NCBI GenBank assembly: GCA_004123355.1
Contig: SCHM01000001.1
Location: forward strand, 4,084,001-4,148,000
Length of the DNA: 64,000 nt
Direction: 5' to 3'
DNA from: Amphirosellinia nigrospora
Taxonomy: Eukaryota > Ascomycota > Sordariomycetes > Xylariales > Xylariaceae
Below, piece after piece: positions 37,957 through 49,785 of this stretch. Numbering within the stretch: position 1 is the first letter of the stretch; each line of letters starts with the position of its first letter. The position numbers and the translations under genes are program-made. The notes beneath the pieces were generated by a model that saw nothing but the letters and a program-made list of their open reading frames with translations, did no database searches and had not been told where the DNA came from.

Positions 37957-40192
37957 GCCCCGAACCTCGTGCCCGGTAGCGAACTGTCAACAGATACAGG
38001 TAATCTGTATGCTGATGGACTTATGATAAGTACTCCCAAAGGACTATGTCATTTTCGAGACAAGCAATCATTCCCATTCGACGGAAACGTCATCTCTTCC
38101 CTTTTGTAGCTAACAGACACGGGAAGGCCGGAACCCAGAAGACAAGTGGAATATTCCAGCGATAGGTACTGAATTCGGACCCGGCGGAGGAAGACAACCT
38201 GGTATCCCTGAGATGGCAATACCAAGGCCCATCGACTAGATTCTGCTCTGAAAATCTAACTAATAGATCAATTATCAGAAGCTGTTGGCATAACGAGTAT
38301 AGTGAGGTTACGCCGAAGTTGGCGATAGGACTCTTCTGGGCCGGATAGTTGGGTTTCAACGGACCAAAACATGATGGACCAAATCTCGTTGACGTGGAAG
38401 ACGAAGAAAGGGGCCGGAAATACCGGGCAATCACTGAGAAGATCTGACCACGATTTACGGTAGCAATATCTGAACTTGGTCTAGTCTCTTTTCCTTTCAT
38501 TTTGGCATTCTTGGATGGCTTTGATACCATCTGCCTGGACCAGCGGGGTCAAATCCCTGCGCAACGTGGGTGAAGGCGGATTCCCGAAGAAGCTCATCAA
38601 GTTCGCGGGTTACTCGACCGGCGTCGTAACCGGAGATTCCTGTTTCCCGTGGTTAGGTATAGCCGTTATGCACGTGATTGTCGCCTAGTTTTGCCTCGTG
38701 GTGCGTAGGGATATTTGTTCATATTTTACATGACATACCTGCAACCGCCATCATGCAGCCACATTACAAGTATGTCGGTAAGCTGGAGGACCTGTAGCAG
38801 TATTGCGGACAAGCCACTATCACGATGGAGATCTTCACCGCTTTAATTGCAAGCTGAGGTATCGTTCTCAATTCCGAACCCGCAAGAACCAAGGCCACTT
38901 CTCTGGATAAAATAAAGTTGGGAGCCACATGTGGTCACGCATGCATATGCTGTATGGTCATACCCACAGTTTGCCGCCGGCAGGGCAAAGTAACCCAACA
39001 GCTCACCGTGCATGCATGTACCGTCGCATCCGCTGATACTCAGCCCAGTCATGGATTTTTAGGGTTCCTAAAACCGATGTGGTTGTGCGGTTCATCAGAT
39101 CACCTCTACTCACTGGATACAGGGGCATGATCTCATAACACCGCCTTTCTGATACAACCCTGATACTCGCAACATAGTAGTGAGTAAGCTGTGTTACATG
39201 GATACTATCTGCTCCTTTTTTTGTGGCAGTTTACCCCTATATTTCCGTCACTTGTATTTTCCGAAGTGAACCCGGGCATCAACAGGCCACTAGCCAAGCA
39301 AATTTACGCCATCCCGTCGCCTAGAGTTATGCCTAGGGCGTAGTTCTTCTTGGAAATGAACAAGCAATGTGGCTGAAGTTAGGTCTCCTGCCTAGTACAC
39401 TGGTGCTGCTGCACATCCATGTGGTGTCAGTGTGGTGGGGTGGCCAATACCGTTTTTACGGCGAATCCTACGACTATCTTCAGCGGACGCCTATTCTTCC
39501 CGTGCCCGAAACTTGGACCAGGAAGATGGAGGGAGTTCTCGCTTCGTCTCAAGCAGAACACCACAGTAGTAATCGGCACTGCCGGCCTGATCTTGGTAGA
39601 TGTAGTGGTGAGGAGATGCACAATAATAATGGATCGTTATGCTAAGCTTTTTGAAGTTGTCCGACAAATGATAGGTTGGATTTCAAACCGTTGGCACGTT
39701 GTTGTAGCTCATCCATCGTCTTGTTTCGTTCAATTTTTTTCTTTTTCTCTTTTCGGTGCTATCCTACTGATATCACATTTCAACTGGTCTACTATGTAAT
39801 GTAACCACAAAGTAGTGACGAGCTACCAACCTAGGTAGGCAAAGCACTTCCTTAAGGCTAAGCCAGGATAAAACCCATCTACTTAGACGACTTGAACCTT
39901 GTCCTAAAGAGATGTTCGTCCAGAGTCTAGTCGGTACTAACGGCACGTCTACTTCCCGTCCCCGTTATAATTCGCCGAGGGGTTCGTTTCATTGACAAAT
40001 CGCTTGGCAATAGAGTGGGCGATCTCCGCAAGCAAGCGTTGCCCTTGGCAAACTTGGGAAGCTGACTACAAGTACCATGCGATGGTATGAGCCGCACATG
40101 CGCATGGAAGAGGCACCGAAGCTCTTGGTCCCGTCCGAATTTGCCACACCTTGATTCTACTGTTCTTTGATCCGCCGAGGTCGAACGGCTGC

Positions 40193-40207
40193 AAAAAAAA
40201 AAAAAAA
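40193..40207 (+). repeat. Homopolymer A15
   Basis: Fifteen consecutive A in gene-free DNA. No retroposed sequence with target-site duplication could be recognised around it. Confidence 0.95.
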
Positions 40208-41098
40208 CAGGGCTGTAAGTCACGGCGCAATCGTATGAAACCAATCACATCTTGTCTCTATCGGCTGGACATGACCCGCTTTGTGGGTGAAGTTCTTCAT
40301 TCAAGTGTTGTGTTTGGCTAGTTTTCCGATTCTCTGGTTTCTCTTGTTCCTAGCTAGGCCGGTCTTGCATAATGCTAGTAGCATGGTATCATGCATGCGA
40401 GCGGATGGATTTAAAGTCGAGTCTGGAAGCTTTCCATATCCACGAGTACCTAAGGTATCGCTCACTATCTTGGGTATAGGTAGTTTATAAGTAGAAAGGT
40501 GTACGTAGGCCCAGGTTTGCCCAGCTCTTAGTCTCTGGCTAATCCCCATTTAAGCTTTGAGGCTTGATGATCGCTGAGCTACTTATCAAGGGCCATAGCG
40601 GAAGACAGGCCGCGTTGATTCAATGTGTGTCTGAAGCGTGTCTGAGGTTCTTAGTTGCCGCCACACTTCACATGTTTTTACAGTAGATGCATCTAGATTT
40701 CAGAATATCGACCCTATGTAGGCTCCCGATTGGAAACTTAGCTGCATGTGCAACTCTTCTCTGGGGCAGCTGAGAGGTCCCAGCACGATGGTCGGTACTG
40801 TCCTACACTAGCAGCGACAGATACCCATGGCTGAAAGGATTCAACGCTATGCCTATGTAAGTAAACATGAGCCAATATGACACTAGCGGACTAGCAGAAC
40901 TGGGGCTGTGCTAACCGTCGTGATGGCAGAGCATAATTATGGATTTTGAACTGTTTCGTCTCCAATGCACTGTATAATGTCTGAACGTGGTTGTCGAAGG
41001 TGGCATCCATATGTGTGACGTGACGCAACAGTGGCACTCCATGTATGTAATGCTTGCTTCCTGCTGTTTTGGGTAGCCTTCTAGAATTCGCGCAATGA

Positions 41099-41119
41099 GG
41101 AACAAGGAACAAGGAACAA
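41099..41119 (+). repeat. (GGAACAA)3 tandem repeat
   Basis: Three exact 7-base copies in the gene-poor region. Confidence 0.9.
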
Positions 41120-41902
41120 TAAACAAGAAAAGTAGACCACACAACTGTCAATGAATGGTGTTGGAAGTGGATGACAGGCTCAGCGTACTGTATGAGGCCA
41201 TCTTTCTCGTCCTAACCTTGCAAACAAAACTACCCACCCCTATTGCCATCCTTGTAGAAAACCACAAAGACATGCCAGCACCGGTACAGTCTGAGAGCCG
41301 AATACAGCTTCTACAGGACTGAACCTTGGTTTCTTACTCACATGTGTCGATCGCGACAGGAATCAATTACCTTATCTACCTACCTCCACGTCATATTCAA
41401 GCATTTCGAGTACTACCTTCCGGTATGTCAGGTGCCGTATCGGCCGACCCATAATGTTGCCGGGCCTATCCACACCTCCTGCAATGCAACCTCTTACGCG
41501 GAACAGTAAACATGTACGTAGTACTTACTGGGAGACGGAGACATCCCCAAGTTTGACACTTGCCAGAGACTGGCCACATGAGGCTCCCTCACAACTAGTG
41601 CAAAGTCAATCACCACATTATAGAAAGAAAAAAATGTTAATTATCATGAAGGAGTGTAAAGAAGTTAACGATGGCAACTAAAGTTAATAAGTTGGATTGT
41701 AGTGTAACCACTAGTATATACTATAATCAATATTCTTGCCGCTAGCCCCCAATATGTCTATATACAGTCTACAGAATGATTGAGAATGCTGCATAAAGCA
41801 TCCTCGTCGCGAGTTTTGTGGAAAACGGAAATTTTAACAGTCCTGGGGTATCTCATCTCTAGATCAAGAGTGTTCCTAATCTGGTACGGACTAGGTTTTG
41901 AT

Positions 41903-42714
41903 TTAGACAATGCGGTCCTTGCGGATGGGGAAAAGAGGAAGGGTGAAAGGAGTAACACCGTCGACGTATAGGTAGGCAGCAGCCGCGTAGACTAATATCA
42001 ATTAGCAAGATGTCTCCATAACCAAGGTGAAATAGTAACTCACAGGATATAGCAGCAGCAATCAGACCGAATACACCAGAAGCCTTGAGCAGAGACTCGT
42101 TGTTGACCATGTGGCCGGCAGCAAGCAGGATAAGAGTGATATCAGCTGTGCAAAGAAGACCGAACAGGACGTAGTTGGCCTGGCAAGCACCGATCGTGAA
42201 GATGACAGTGATGATGAACCAAGACCAGACGAAAAGAGCAACAGCTTGCGAGAACTCGGCCTTGGGAATACCAGTCGTCTTGTCACTGTAGGCAGCGAGA
42301 ATACCGGATCCGGGAATGAAGATAGTGGAGTAGGCCAAGTTGAAAGCACCATAGGCACAGAAGACAGTAGCACCGAACTAAACCAATCGTTGTTAGTTAA
42401 ATGTGAGCGCGCCATGGCGAAGCAAGAGATGTACGTACAGCATTGCCAGCGCAGAAGTCAATGACACCGGCGATGAACTGTGCAATACCACCCATCCAAA
42501 TCATGTTACCGACGACGATGTTGGTGGTGGTGACGCCACGAGGGGCGAACTCGAATAGGGAAAGGAAGTACAGGGCCTGACCGAAGGCAAGGAGACCTAG
42601 GGGGTTGGCACTGGCGAGCTTTGACTTTCCATGACCGTGCTGCTGAACAGGAGCGATGCTCGAGGAGGAGTGCTTCTCGAGGTCGCGGTCAGTGAAAACC
42701 TGTTGGGAAGTCAT
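41903..42714 (-). CDS. GPR1/FUN34/YaaH (ATO) family acetate/ammonium transporter relative
   Basis: Six-helix plasma-membrane protein of the acetate uptake transporter family (yeast Ady2/Ato, Aspergillus AcpA). The start MTSQQVFTDRDLEKHSSSS opens a hydrophilic N-tail. The first helix begins ASANPLGLLAFGQALYFLSL, followed by GNMIWMGGIAQFIAGVIDF. An intron (about 42378-42437) joins CAGN to FGATVFCAYGAFNLAYS. Later helices include VALFVWSWFIITVIFTIGA and VLFGLLCTADITLILLAAGH. The second intron (about 41991-42042) leads to VYAAAAYLYVDGV and the tail PLFPIRKDRIV. All blocks read through with no frameshift, unlike most genes here. Codons end mostly in C (GCC, ATC, GTC), suggesting high expression. 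The usual family motif is NPAPLGL or NPGPLGL; here it is the shorter NPLGL. Confidence 0.88.
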
Positions 42715-45700
42715 TTTGATGAAAGAAAAAAATAATCCCAAGTAGCTGGCGGAAGAGAATGAATAATTAGCTACGGGCGGTACTGAAGAAGAGAAACTCT
42801 GCGACGAGGAGGTCGGAATTGGATGACTGGTTGCAAGTGTGACTGAGAGCAGTAACAGCTGCGAGAGGGGCAGAACGGATGGTATTTAATGTCAGATGAA
42901 GATCGTCTTGAGAGAAGAGAGGAAATAGAAACACGCTACTACTTAGTACAGTGATAGGCCAAGCCTTCTCAGCTTGCCCAGCTCTTAGGATGCCGCGCTC
43001 ATAACGAGGAACATGGTCCATAGTAATCCTTGCCGTCCATAAAAAGGATCTGACAGTAATCTCGAGAAGGTCTAGCCTATCTCTGACTGGATTCCGGGGA
43101 TGACAACGCCTCCTAAGGCCTGGGCACACAATACGTGGAGTAGGACGAGGACCAGTAGGAATGGACGAACGATCACGATGATACCAAACCAAGTTACCCT
43201 TGGCAATACGTTCGTAGACGAGGTGTGAGACCATAGACTCATCAACAGCCCCCGTATATGCCCACGTTTTGCCTTAACAGCCACGTGTGGGTGCCTGTGT
43301 GCTGACAGTCGGAGTCTGCATCTGTAGATACCTACTAAGATGAGATAATGCACATCGGCGTCTCCTAGTCCTATACATAGATAGTACAGGCTCTGGTGCG
43401 GGCTAGACTTGAAGCGGCACGCGAGTAGTTCATTTTAAGAGGCCGCTACTGTGTGCAAGTACGTATCGAGCGAGGGGAACGGAGATGAAGTCAAAATCCT
43501 AGCTAGTTATCTCCAGTTCTGAAGTCCGTGGGATCGCGGAGCGATTGGCCAGGCTACACGGTTTGATCCACCCATTTAGTCGTTGCCAATCGGTGCGGTT
43601 TCAAAACGGTTATAGAAATCGTAACGGTCGAAACCGTCCTCTCGCTGGCATGGGCAGCTGGAGATGGTCTGTCAATCGCTCATCATAACTTCGTTCGGAT
43701 AACTCTGATCTTAGAGTTTATGCGTGTAGAGTCGCTTCAGCACACTAATAAAGAGGAAATATACGATTTGCAGGATTATACGTGTAATTCATCTTCACCG
43801 TATCTAGCCACAAAGGTATCATGTCTACCAGTTGAGAATCTTAGAACGCAGCAGCATAGTGGCGCTTGGCAGGACAAAGGGCAAGGTTTGTGGCAAGATC
43901 ACGGCGTGCCAAGATGTCAAGTCATCCACATTCACACTCGCGCTATTGCCAAGTAGGTGGCCAAGGCGGGTAGCGAAGAGAAGCTTACGGGCTGACTGTC
44001 TTAGCTGGTCTTGTCCCGCCGTGGCTCAGCGCCGTCGTCAAGCCAAAACTCTTGTTTCTGGGGGAGCCGGCTGGGCGACGCTTAAATACCCCTTGGCGAA
44101 CGAGGTGGTGAAGAAGACGATTTAGTGAGGTTTAAAAGACGAACTGGAGAAATGCTGGAGTCGTTACCACATACAGGCATCTTTTGGTGGTCTTGGGCGC
44201 GACATCAACTAATTTGCCTGCAACAGTAAGCCTAACGGGCCACCGCAGCTGGGACGCTGGGACCCTCGCCCAGCTGTAATAGGTAATAATGACCGCGGAT
44301 CTCGTCTGCTATCGCAGCACCGCTCGCATGCTGCAAGTGATGAACCGGGGCAGCACCCTATCAGAACCCTATTTTTACTCTCATTACTTGTGGATATTTG
44401 TCAATTGACACTAATGTGGCGCCCACCTCCACTTCCTGAAGTAAGCTTAAACGTATCGTGCGTTGATCTGTCTATTTCTGGTAGCTCGCTTGTGAATTCC
44501 CTTGTTAGCAAGGTTTGATCATTAGACTACCGCGTGGCGTAGCTGAGTCTTGCCTGAATACCTAATATCGTGAACCCCACTGGTGCAATGGCCGCCCTTG
44601 TCCACCACGGTCAACATTCCGTGCTCTTTACGGACTGCCGGACTTCCACGTCTTCTCGGTCGGCCCACAAGAACTCATATTATAACCATACCTGAATCGA
44701 GCATCCGTACCTCTTGGCTTTCAGTTTACAAGTAATCCAACATCTTCAAGATCGACTAGTAACAACATACCACCTGTGGATGTTGTGCGCGACACCTATC
44801 TCATCGCAAATACGAATAATACGAGATCCAACGTATAAACGCACCAGCAATATCATGAAGTCGAGGCCGGTACCATTCTAATCATCCGAGCAAAGTTCAA
44901 AGGTAGCTCGAGCACCTAGTTGAACAACCTGACCTACATGTGAAGCGTTGTTTCCACCTACCTTCTGCAGCCTTGCATGCGAGACGGAGAAGCAGGTCGA
45001 CGAGTCCGTCGCAGCTCAGACTCCCCGATCGGGACGGAATGCACCGAAGCATTTAGACGCCACTGCAATTAGTTCGTTTGGAGTTGTTCTAGTCTGAACA
45101 GCCGGGATTCTTCCAGATCCTCGACCATGCGCACAACACGATCTCAACTTTGGTCGGTAGACGACACGGCATGGGCCCTCCGGCCGATACCATCTGATTC
45201 CAGATATTGAGAGAGGAGAATGTCAGGGCACATGGTCTTTATTGATACATTCTGTTGCACGGACAGTCCAGAAGTCTCCGAGGGCCAGTCCCTGATGTCT
45301 CAAGTCCCATGAAGCCTGGCAAGTGAGGCAAATGGAGGTCAGGGTGAGGTATCGTGAGATTAGGTGGTGCCTTGCGACAGAAGGTTGAGGTCACAGCTTC
45401 GGAAGGCTAGATGTCTTGTCCCATGCAGCAGTTGATGCACGATGGTGGCTGCCAGACGCCGTGCCTATGGTAAGTCTTCAACTGAAAATGTATCCGTGTG
45501 AAGATGTACTATGTAAGTAAAAACTCACTCGCAAAGTTATGCCTGCTTGACGAGAAGCCTTCATACCTCTTGATTATTAGATAGGCCTAGTTTCTAGATA
45601 CTGGTGCAGTATCTGTTTCGCTAGATGCACAAAAGGCTCTAGGAAAGGGTAGTGCTATAGTCCCACGGCAGCGACTTGATCACAATATCCCAATTGGTGG

Positions 45701-48258
45701 CAGTTGAGCCAAGAAATAACCTTGGTTAGTTTTTCGCCTACAGCACTTGCGGTCATATGCAATTGCGTTCGACAGGTTATTGGCGCAATGAAAAATTCGA
45801 CAGCGTGACCCTCGTGCAAACACTGGTTTGTCTCACTTGATGTCTTGGAACCACGGTCGTTGAACAGCAGCTGATATTGTTGTTCAAGTGTACATATACT
45901 TATCGCAAAGGTACTTGGGCGCTCTGAACTTGATTGCCCCTAGAGCATGTGCGAACTGTGCTGTGTAATTCTCAAGGAACGATGCCCGGTGTACTATCAC
46001 CTGGAGACTACCTTAGATGAACTCAGCTCAGTTGAATATATCCAATTTGATTCAAACCTGATAAGTGACGACATCTAGATGCGCTGACGGAACTGAGCCG
46101 TGATGGTACCGTAGCATAGCGCCAGATCAACAATGCAGGAGTTTTGGATGTTCGCTTCTCCCTTGAACAGATGTATTCCACTAGGGTAGGCTTCGTGATC
46201 GTCACAAAATCATCATAGCCTGTACATTGTGAATGAGTCCGTTTGAGTCCGTTTGCTCAGGTCACTATGTCGCTTTTTGGCTCTATCACTTGTTATCTGT
46301 AAGATTTCTGAAAATGAGGACAAAGGGTCTTTGAAGAGTTCAAACGATAGCCACCAACGTAGAACAGTATCACAAGAATCCTGATGTTTCGTTACAGCAC
46401 ATCATGCTGATACCGTTTCAATCTGATCTATCTGGTGTAGCATTTCGCCGTCCGAGATCTGCTATCGGCAGTGATGCTCTACTTATGAGGCACGAGGATG
46501 CAGCATCTTGACGAGCATTAGCCAGATTTGCGCCAAGCCTGGGTCCGCTATCTAAGTCTCAACCAAGCCCGCGAACTGCATGAACATTTACTTCATATTA
46601 TTTAGACCGACACGCTAGCGCTCTAGATGTAACTATATCCAATAGATACATAGTTAAGGCGTAGCAACGACACCCCTAAAGGGTTTAAACGAACATTGGC
46701 CTGACAAACCCTGCCCCCCCGACTCAGGAGGCAACCAAACAAATCGCGATTTTGAGACATGAATGATAAATCTTTGTTCTCCTCTACCCTTTCTACTACT
46801 ACTTGCAAATTTTGACTTTGCCGTGTTGAAATTCCACCACGCTTCCATCTATACTACCGGCTATAAGTCGCCCGTCTTGCTCTTCAGCTTCGTCTCCACC
46901 GCGGAATTCGGTACCGTTACATACTATGTATCACATATCGTGAAGCAATCGGGACCTACTCCATTTCTTCTCTCCTTCGCGAATGTTACCTAATTGAAAA
47001 AAAGTTTTAAGACTACTACTGATCGCCACGGTAGTTATCAGAATTTTCGTGCTAGTGAAGTGTGATACCGGGAAGTATGTCACCTGTCGGAGAATAGTGT
47101 AAAAATAAACCCTGTATAACCCTCACTAAAACGCGACTTTATATGTCCAAGGGGTCCGAACATTTAACCTCATTTCCTGGGCTTCCTGGCCCTATAATAT
47201 GCGATAAACCACATTCAAGCGCTGCCAATATGGCAACCAAACAAGTGTAGAATGTTATCTATGAAGCCCCTCATATTCTCTTTGCCTCCTCAACCTGCAA
47301 GGAATGAATTTGGCCAGAAACGGGTCCCCGGCAGTTGCGAAGGAAGAGCTGGGATACTGATAGGTCACGTTGTATTGCATGATAGATTGGAGACGAAAGC
47401 CAGCATGCTGCTCCTCCTTTTCGCGACTCAGAGAGCTCCCAGGCTTAGTTGTCGAACTATTGGTTGTAGTGTAGAAGCCCAGAAAACTCTGAAGAATATC
47501 GTGTGAAGGAGCCGAGCGGCTGTGGCTGTTGTACGGTAACGCCCGTAGTCCACATCGTGGTTTTAGGTAAATTAATTGCCATGGCGCTGGTCGTTGCGCA
47601 GCCTACCTCTCTCACCTTTCCTAGTTGCGTCGTTTTCGTGACATACTGGTACTGCTAGTTGATACTTAGTTGCTCCGGCGTATTTACAGCAGCACTGACC
47701 AAAAGTAGCCAGGATCAGCAGATGGATAGTTGTTTCTGCATGGGTCAAATGGTCGGCCTCGGATTCACCAGGTTCAAGATCAAACACGGCCGTCATCCAG
47801 TCATGATTCGATAGATCAGCCAAGTCTCCTCCCAGAGAGATGGATGTGGAAGGTTAAAAACTACCATCATCTCCCACTCTCTTTGGGATTTTCTCGTAAA
47901 ATGGTTCTGCTGCCTGTAAACTGCAGAAAAACGCCGGTGCATCTATCATATCATTGGCCGTCCATCACCCATAAATATCACGCATATTACCGGGTATTCC
48001 TACACGCGGACCGCATCCGTATCTAGTAACCTGTGCAGAGGTTACAGAGAAGGAATCCACCCCGGTAAAGTACCCTGTACTTAGTATACTCAAATCCCAT
48101 CCTCCCGTCACTAGGTTTAAGTGTGGTTATTGGCCTTCGAACCCTTTCCACAGACCTATACCCAAAAAAACACATACCATATCAGTATATGAGTCGGCTC
48201 TCGAGCGCAACGGCTTTCGATCTTGGTGTCCAAGGGGATTAGTACGCCTTTCAACTCC
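42715..48258. other. Gene-poor region, about 5.5 kb
   Basis: The first kilobase is the ATO promoter. The rest has no gene that I can support: stops in all frames, no recognised motif, no tRNA-like structure. The GAGTCCGTTT repeat lies at 46235. An 83-codon frame on minus (47572-47823) and a 76-codon frame on plus (46763-46993) are isolated and unrecognised. Confidence 0.6.
46235..46254 (+). repeat. Tandem duplication GAGTCCGTTT x2
   Basis: Two exact adjacent 10-base copies in gene-free DNA. Confidence 0.9.
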
Positions 48259-49785
48259 ATGACGCTCGCTTTCCCGTTCGACCAGACGACGCAGGATATC
48301 CCGGAGAGTTCGGCGACGACTGGCAAGACAGATGAAGTCGGCAGAAGAAACACAATATTCAGTTGACGCTCGGCGTCGTTATATCCCTCCTCATTCTGTC
48401 ATCAATATCATTCGGGCTACGTATCTGGGCTCGGTTTGCGACGGGGCACGACTATGGCTAGACGATTATTGGTAAGACGCATTGTGTGTACGGAATGGGG
48501 TTCAAGTCCATACTGACTTGTTCACAGGATGGTGTGGGTTATGGCAGTATGCATTATCATGTCGAGTACGTCACTCTCTCTTCACTTTTGTCTTATTCTG
48601 GTCCTTGTTTATGCTACGATGCCGTCTTCAAGACTGTCCATGCTCCGCGCATAATTTGATATACTGACTTGAAGTTTTTCAGTCTTTGATTTCCTGGGTC
48701 TGGCGTACGGCTCAGGAACTCACCAAGCAGATTTAGCACCTGCCACGGCTACCATGTTTGTCAAGGTGAGCATACGACGATAACTGTGTTGAAACCGATT
48801 GCCAACTAATTATTATCATGGCTAGCTCCTCTGGGTGTATATGTTGATATGGGCCACCGGTGTCTTCTCTGTCAAGATCGGAATTCTACTTTTTTACTGG
48901 CGGGTGTTTCAGAGAACTGCAACTTTCCGACTGGGCGCGATGGTGGTTGCGTTTATTTCCACCGGAATCTTTCTCTCTAATTTCTTCACCTTCACTTTTC
49001 AATGCTTCCCGGTATCCAAGTTCTGGGTGCCTGATACCCCCGGAAGTTGTATCAACCAGAACGCCTTCTATCTGCTTCTGCTATCATCAACGTCTTTGGT
49101 GATGTCGCAGTGCTCAGCCTTCCACTTCCGATCATTTGGAATCTACAAGCATCTAGGGTAGGAAATGGTCTTTAAGTTTCCTTTTCTTGCTTGGAGCCTT
49201 GTAAGCATGAACCCCACCCTTTCGATTAATAATTGCTCACACATTGTCTCAATAGTGTGGTCGTTGCTAGTATATTCCGAATCTCGCAGTAACACAGATT
49301 GATCCGCATGATTTCGCCTTTACAAATGTCGGAGGTGGTCTTTGGAGTACAGTCGAAGTCGAAGTAGGATTCATATGCGCAAACTTACCGGCAGTTCGCC
49401 CACTGGTTTTCAAGGTTCAAATTTGACAGCACTCAAAACGGGTCAGGAGCCACACCAAAGTACAACCTCTCTTCGAAAGGAGCAATACGATCCGGCCATA
49501 TCAAGCTACAGAGCAGGAATCACGAAACGGAAGCAGACAATTCGAGCACCGAAATTCTGACTATACAGGGCAATCCCAACGCAATCCCTTTGACGAACAC
49601 AACTCCAAGTGGCGACAGGGCCGAACCTATGTCCCTCTCGATATAGTGGTTCAAAAGATTTCGATATGTCGATCGACGCCAATACTCAATCTTCCGCCGG
49701 CGGAAATTTCGTCCAGGTCACGACGCCCAACAACCGAGTTCGTCTCCAAGGCGCCGCCAACCAGTATTTTGGACATCGAGGCTGA
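48259..49785 (+). CDS. PTH11-like seven-helix protein (fungal rhodopsin-like domain)
   Basis: Integral plasma-membrane protein of the large fungal CFEM-less PTH11/'rhodopsin-like' group; some relatives sense surfaces or hosts, most are untested. The start MTLAFPFDQTTQDIPESSAT is chosen because TGKTDEVGRRNTIF leads into the first helix LGVVISLLILSSISFGLRIW. Then RFATGHDYG, DDYW at a donor site, and after a 57-base intron MVWVMAVCIIMS. Further blocks are FDFLGLAYGSGTHQADLAPA, LLWVYMLIWATGVFSVKIGI, LLFYWRVFQRT, FTFTFQCFPVSKFW with PGSCINQNAFYLAS, NVFGDVAVLSLPLPIIWNLQ and a last helix VEVEVGFICANLPAVRPL. At least three introns and several one-base breaks (about 48355, 48470, 49070, 49425) occur. 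The polar cytoplasmic tail (VQVTTPNNRVRLQGAANQYF) places the stop at 49783, with moderate certainty. Confidence 0.8.

Larger units (their letters stand above)
35866..41902. other. Gene-poor region, about 6 kb
   Basis: No gene can be supported. Short open frames occur (for example 38090-38530 on minus, 39419-39799 on plus, 38843-39052 on minus), but none shows a recognised motif or exon pattern. The region contains a 20-base C run at 37937, a 15-base A run at 40193 and the GGAACAA repeat at 41099. The part next to 35866 is the promoter of the secreted-protein gene. Confidence 0.6.

Noticed and set aside
38090-38530. 146-codon open frame on the minus strand
   Set aside because: No recognised motif, no intron context and no neighbours; base composition is not coding-like, so chance is more likely.
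39367-39799. Overlapping open frames of 92 and 126 codons on plus
   Set aside because: They are two different frames of the same DNA, with no family resemblance; the second ends in a hydrophobic run from T-rich DNA.
40193-40207. A15 run as the tail of a retroposed gene
   Set aside because: No gene-like sequence precedes it and no target-site duplication is visible.
42767-43353. Minus-strand frames upstream of the ATO gene
   Set aside because: This is the promoter/leader zone of a likely highly expressed gene; the frames have no recognised motif.
46763-46993. 76-codon hydrophobic plus frame
   Set aside because: The hydrophobicity comes from T/C-rich DNA; it resembles a signal peptide only superficially and has no downstream domain.
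47572-47823. 83-codon minus frame starting MADLSNHDWM
   Set aside because: Looks mildly protein-like, but there is no family, no splice partner found and no support beyond length.
48494-48512. GGTTCAAGTCC, a tRNA B-box-like sequence
   Set aside because: It lies inside an intron of the PTH11-like gene; no matching A box, acceptor stem or anticodon arm can be folded around it.
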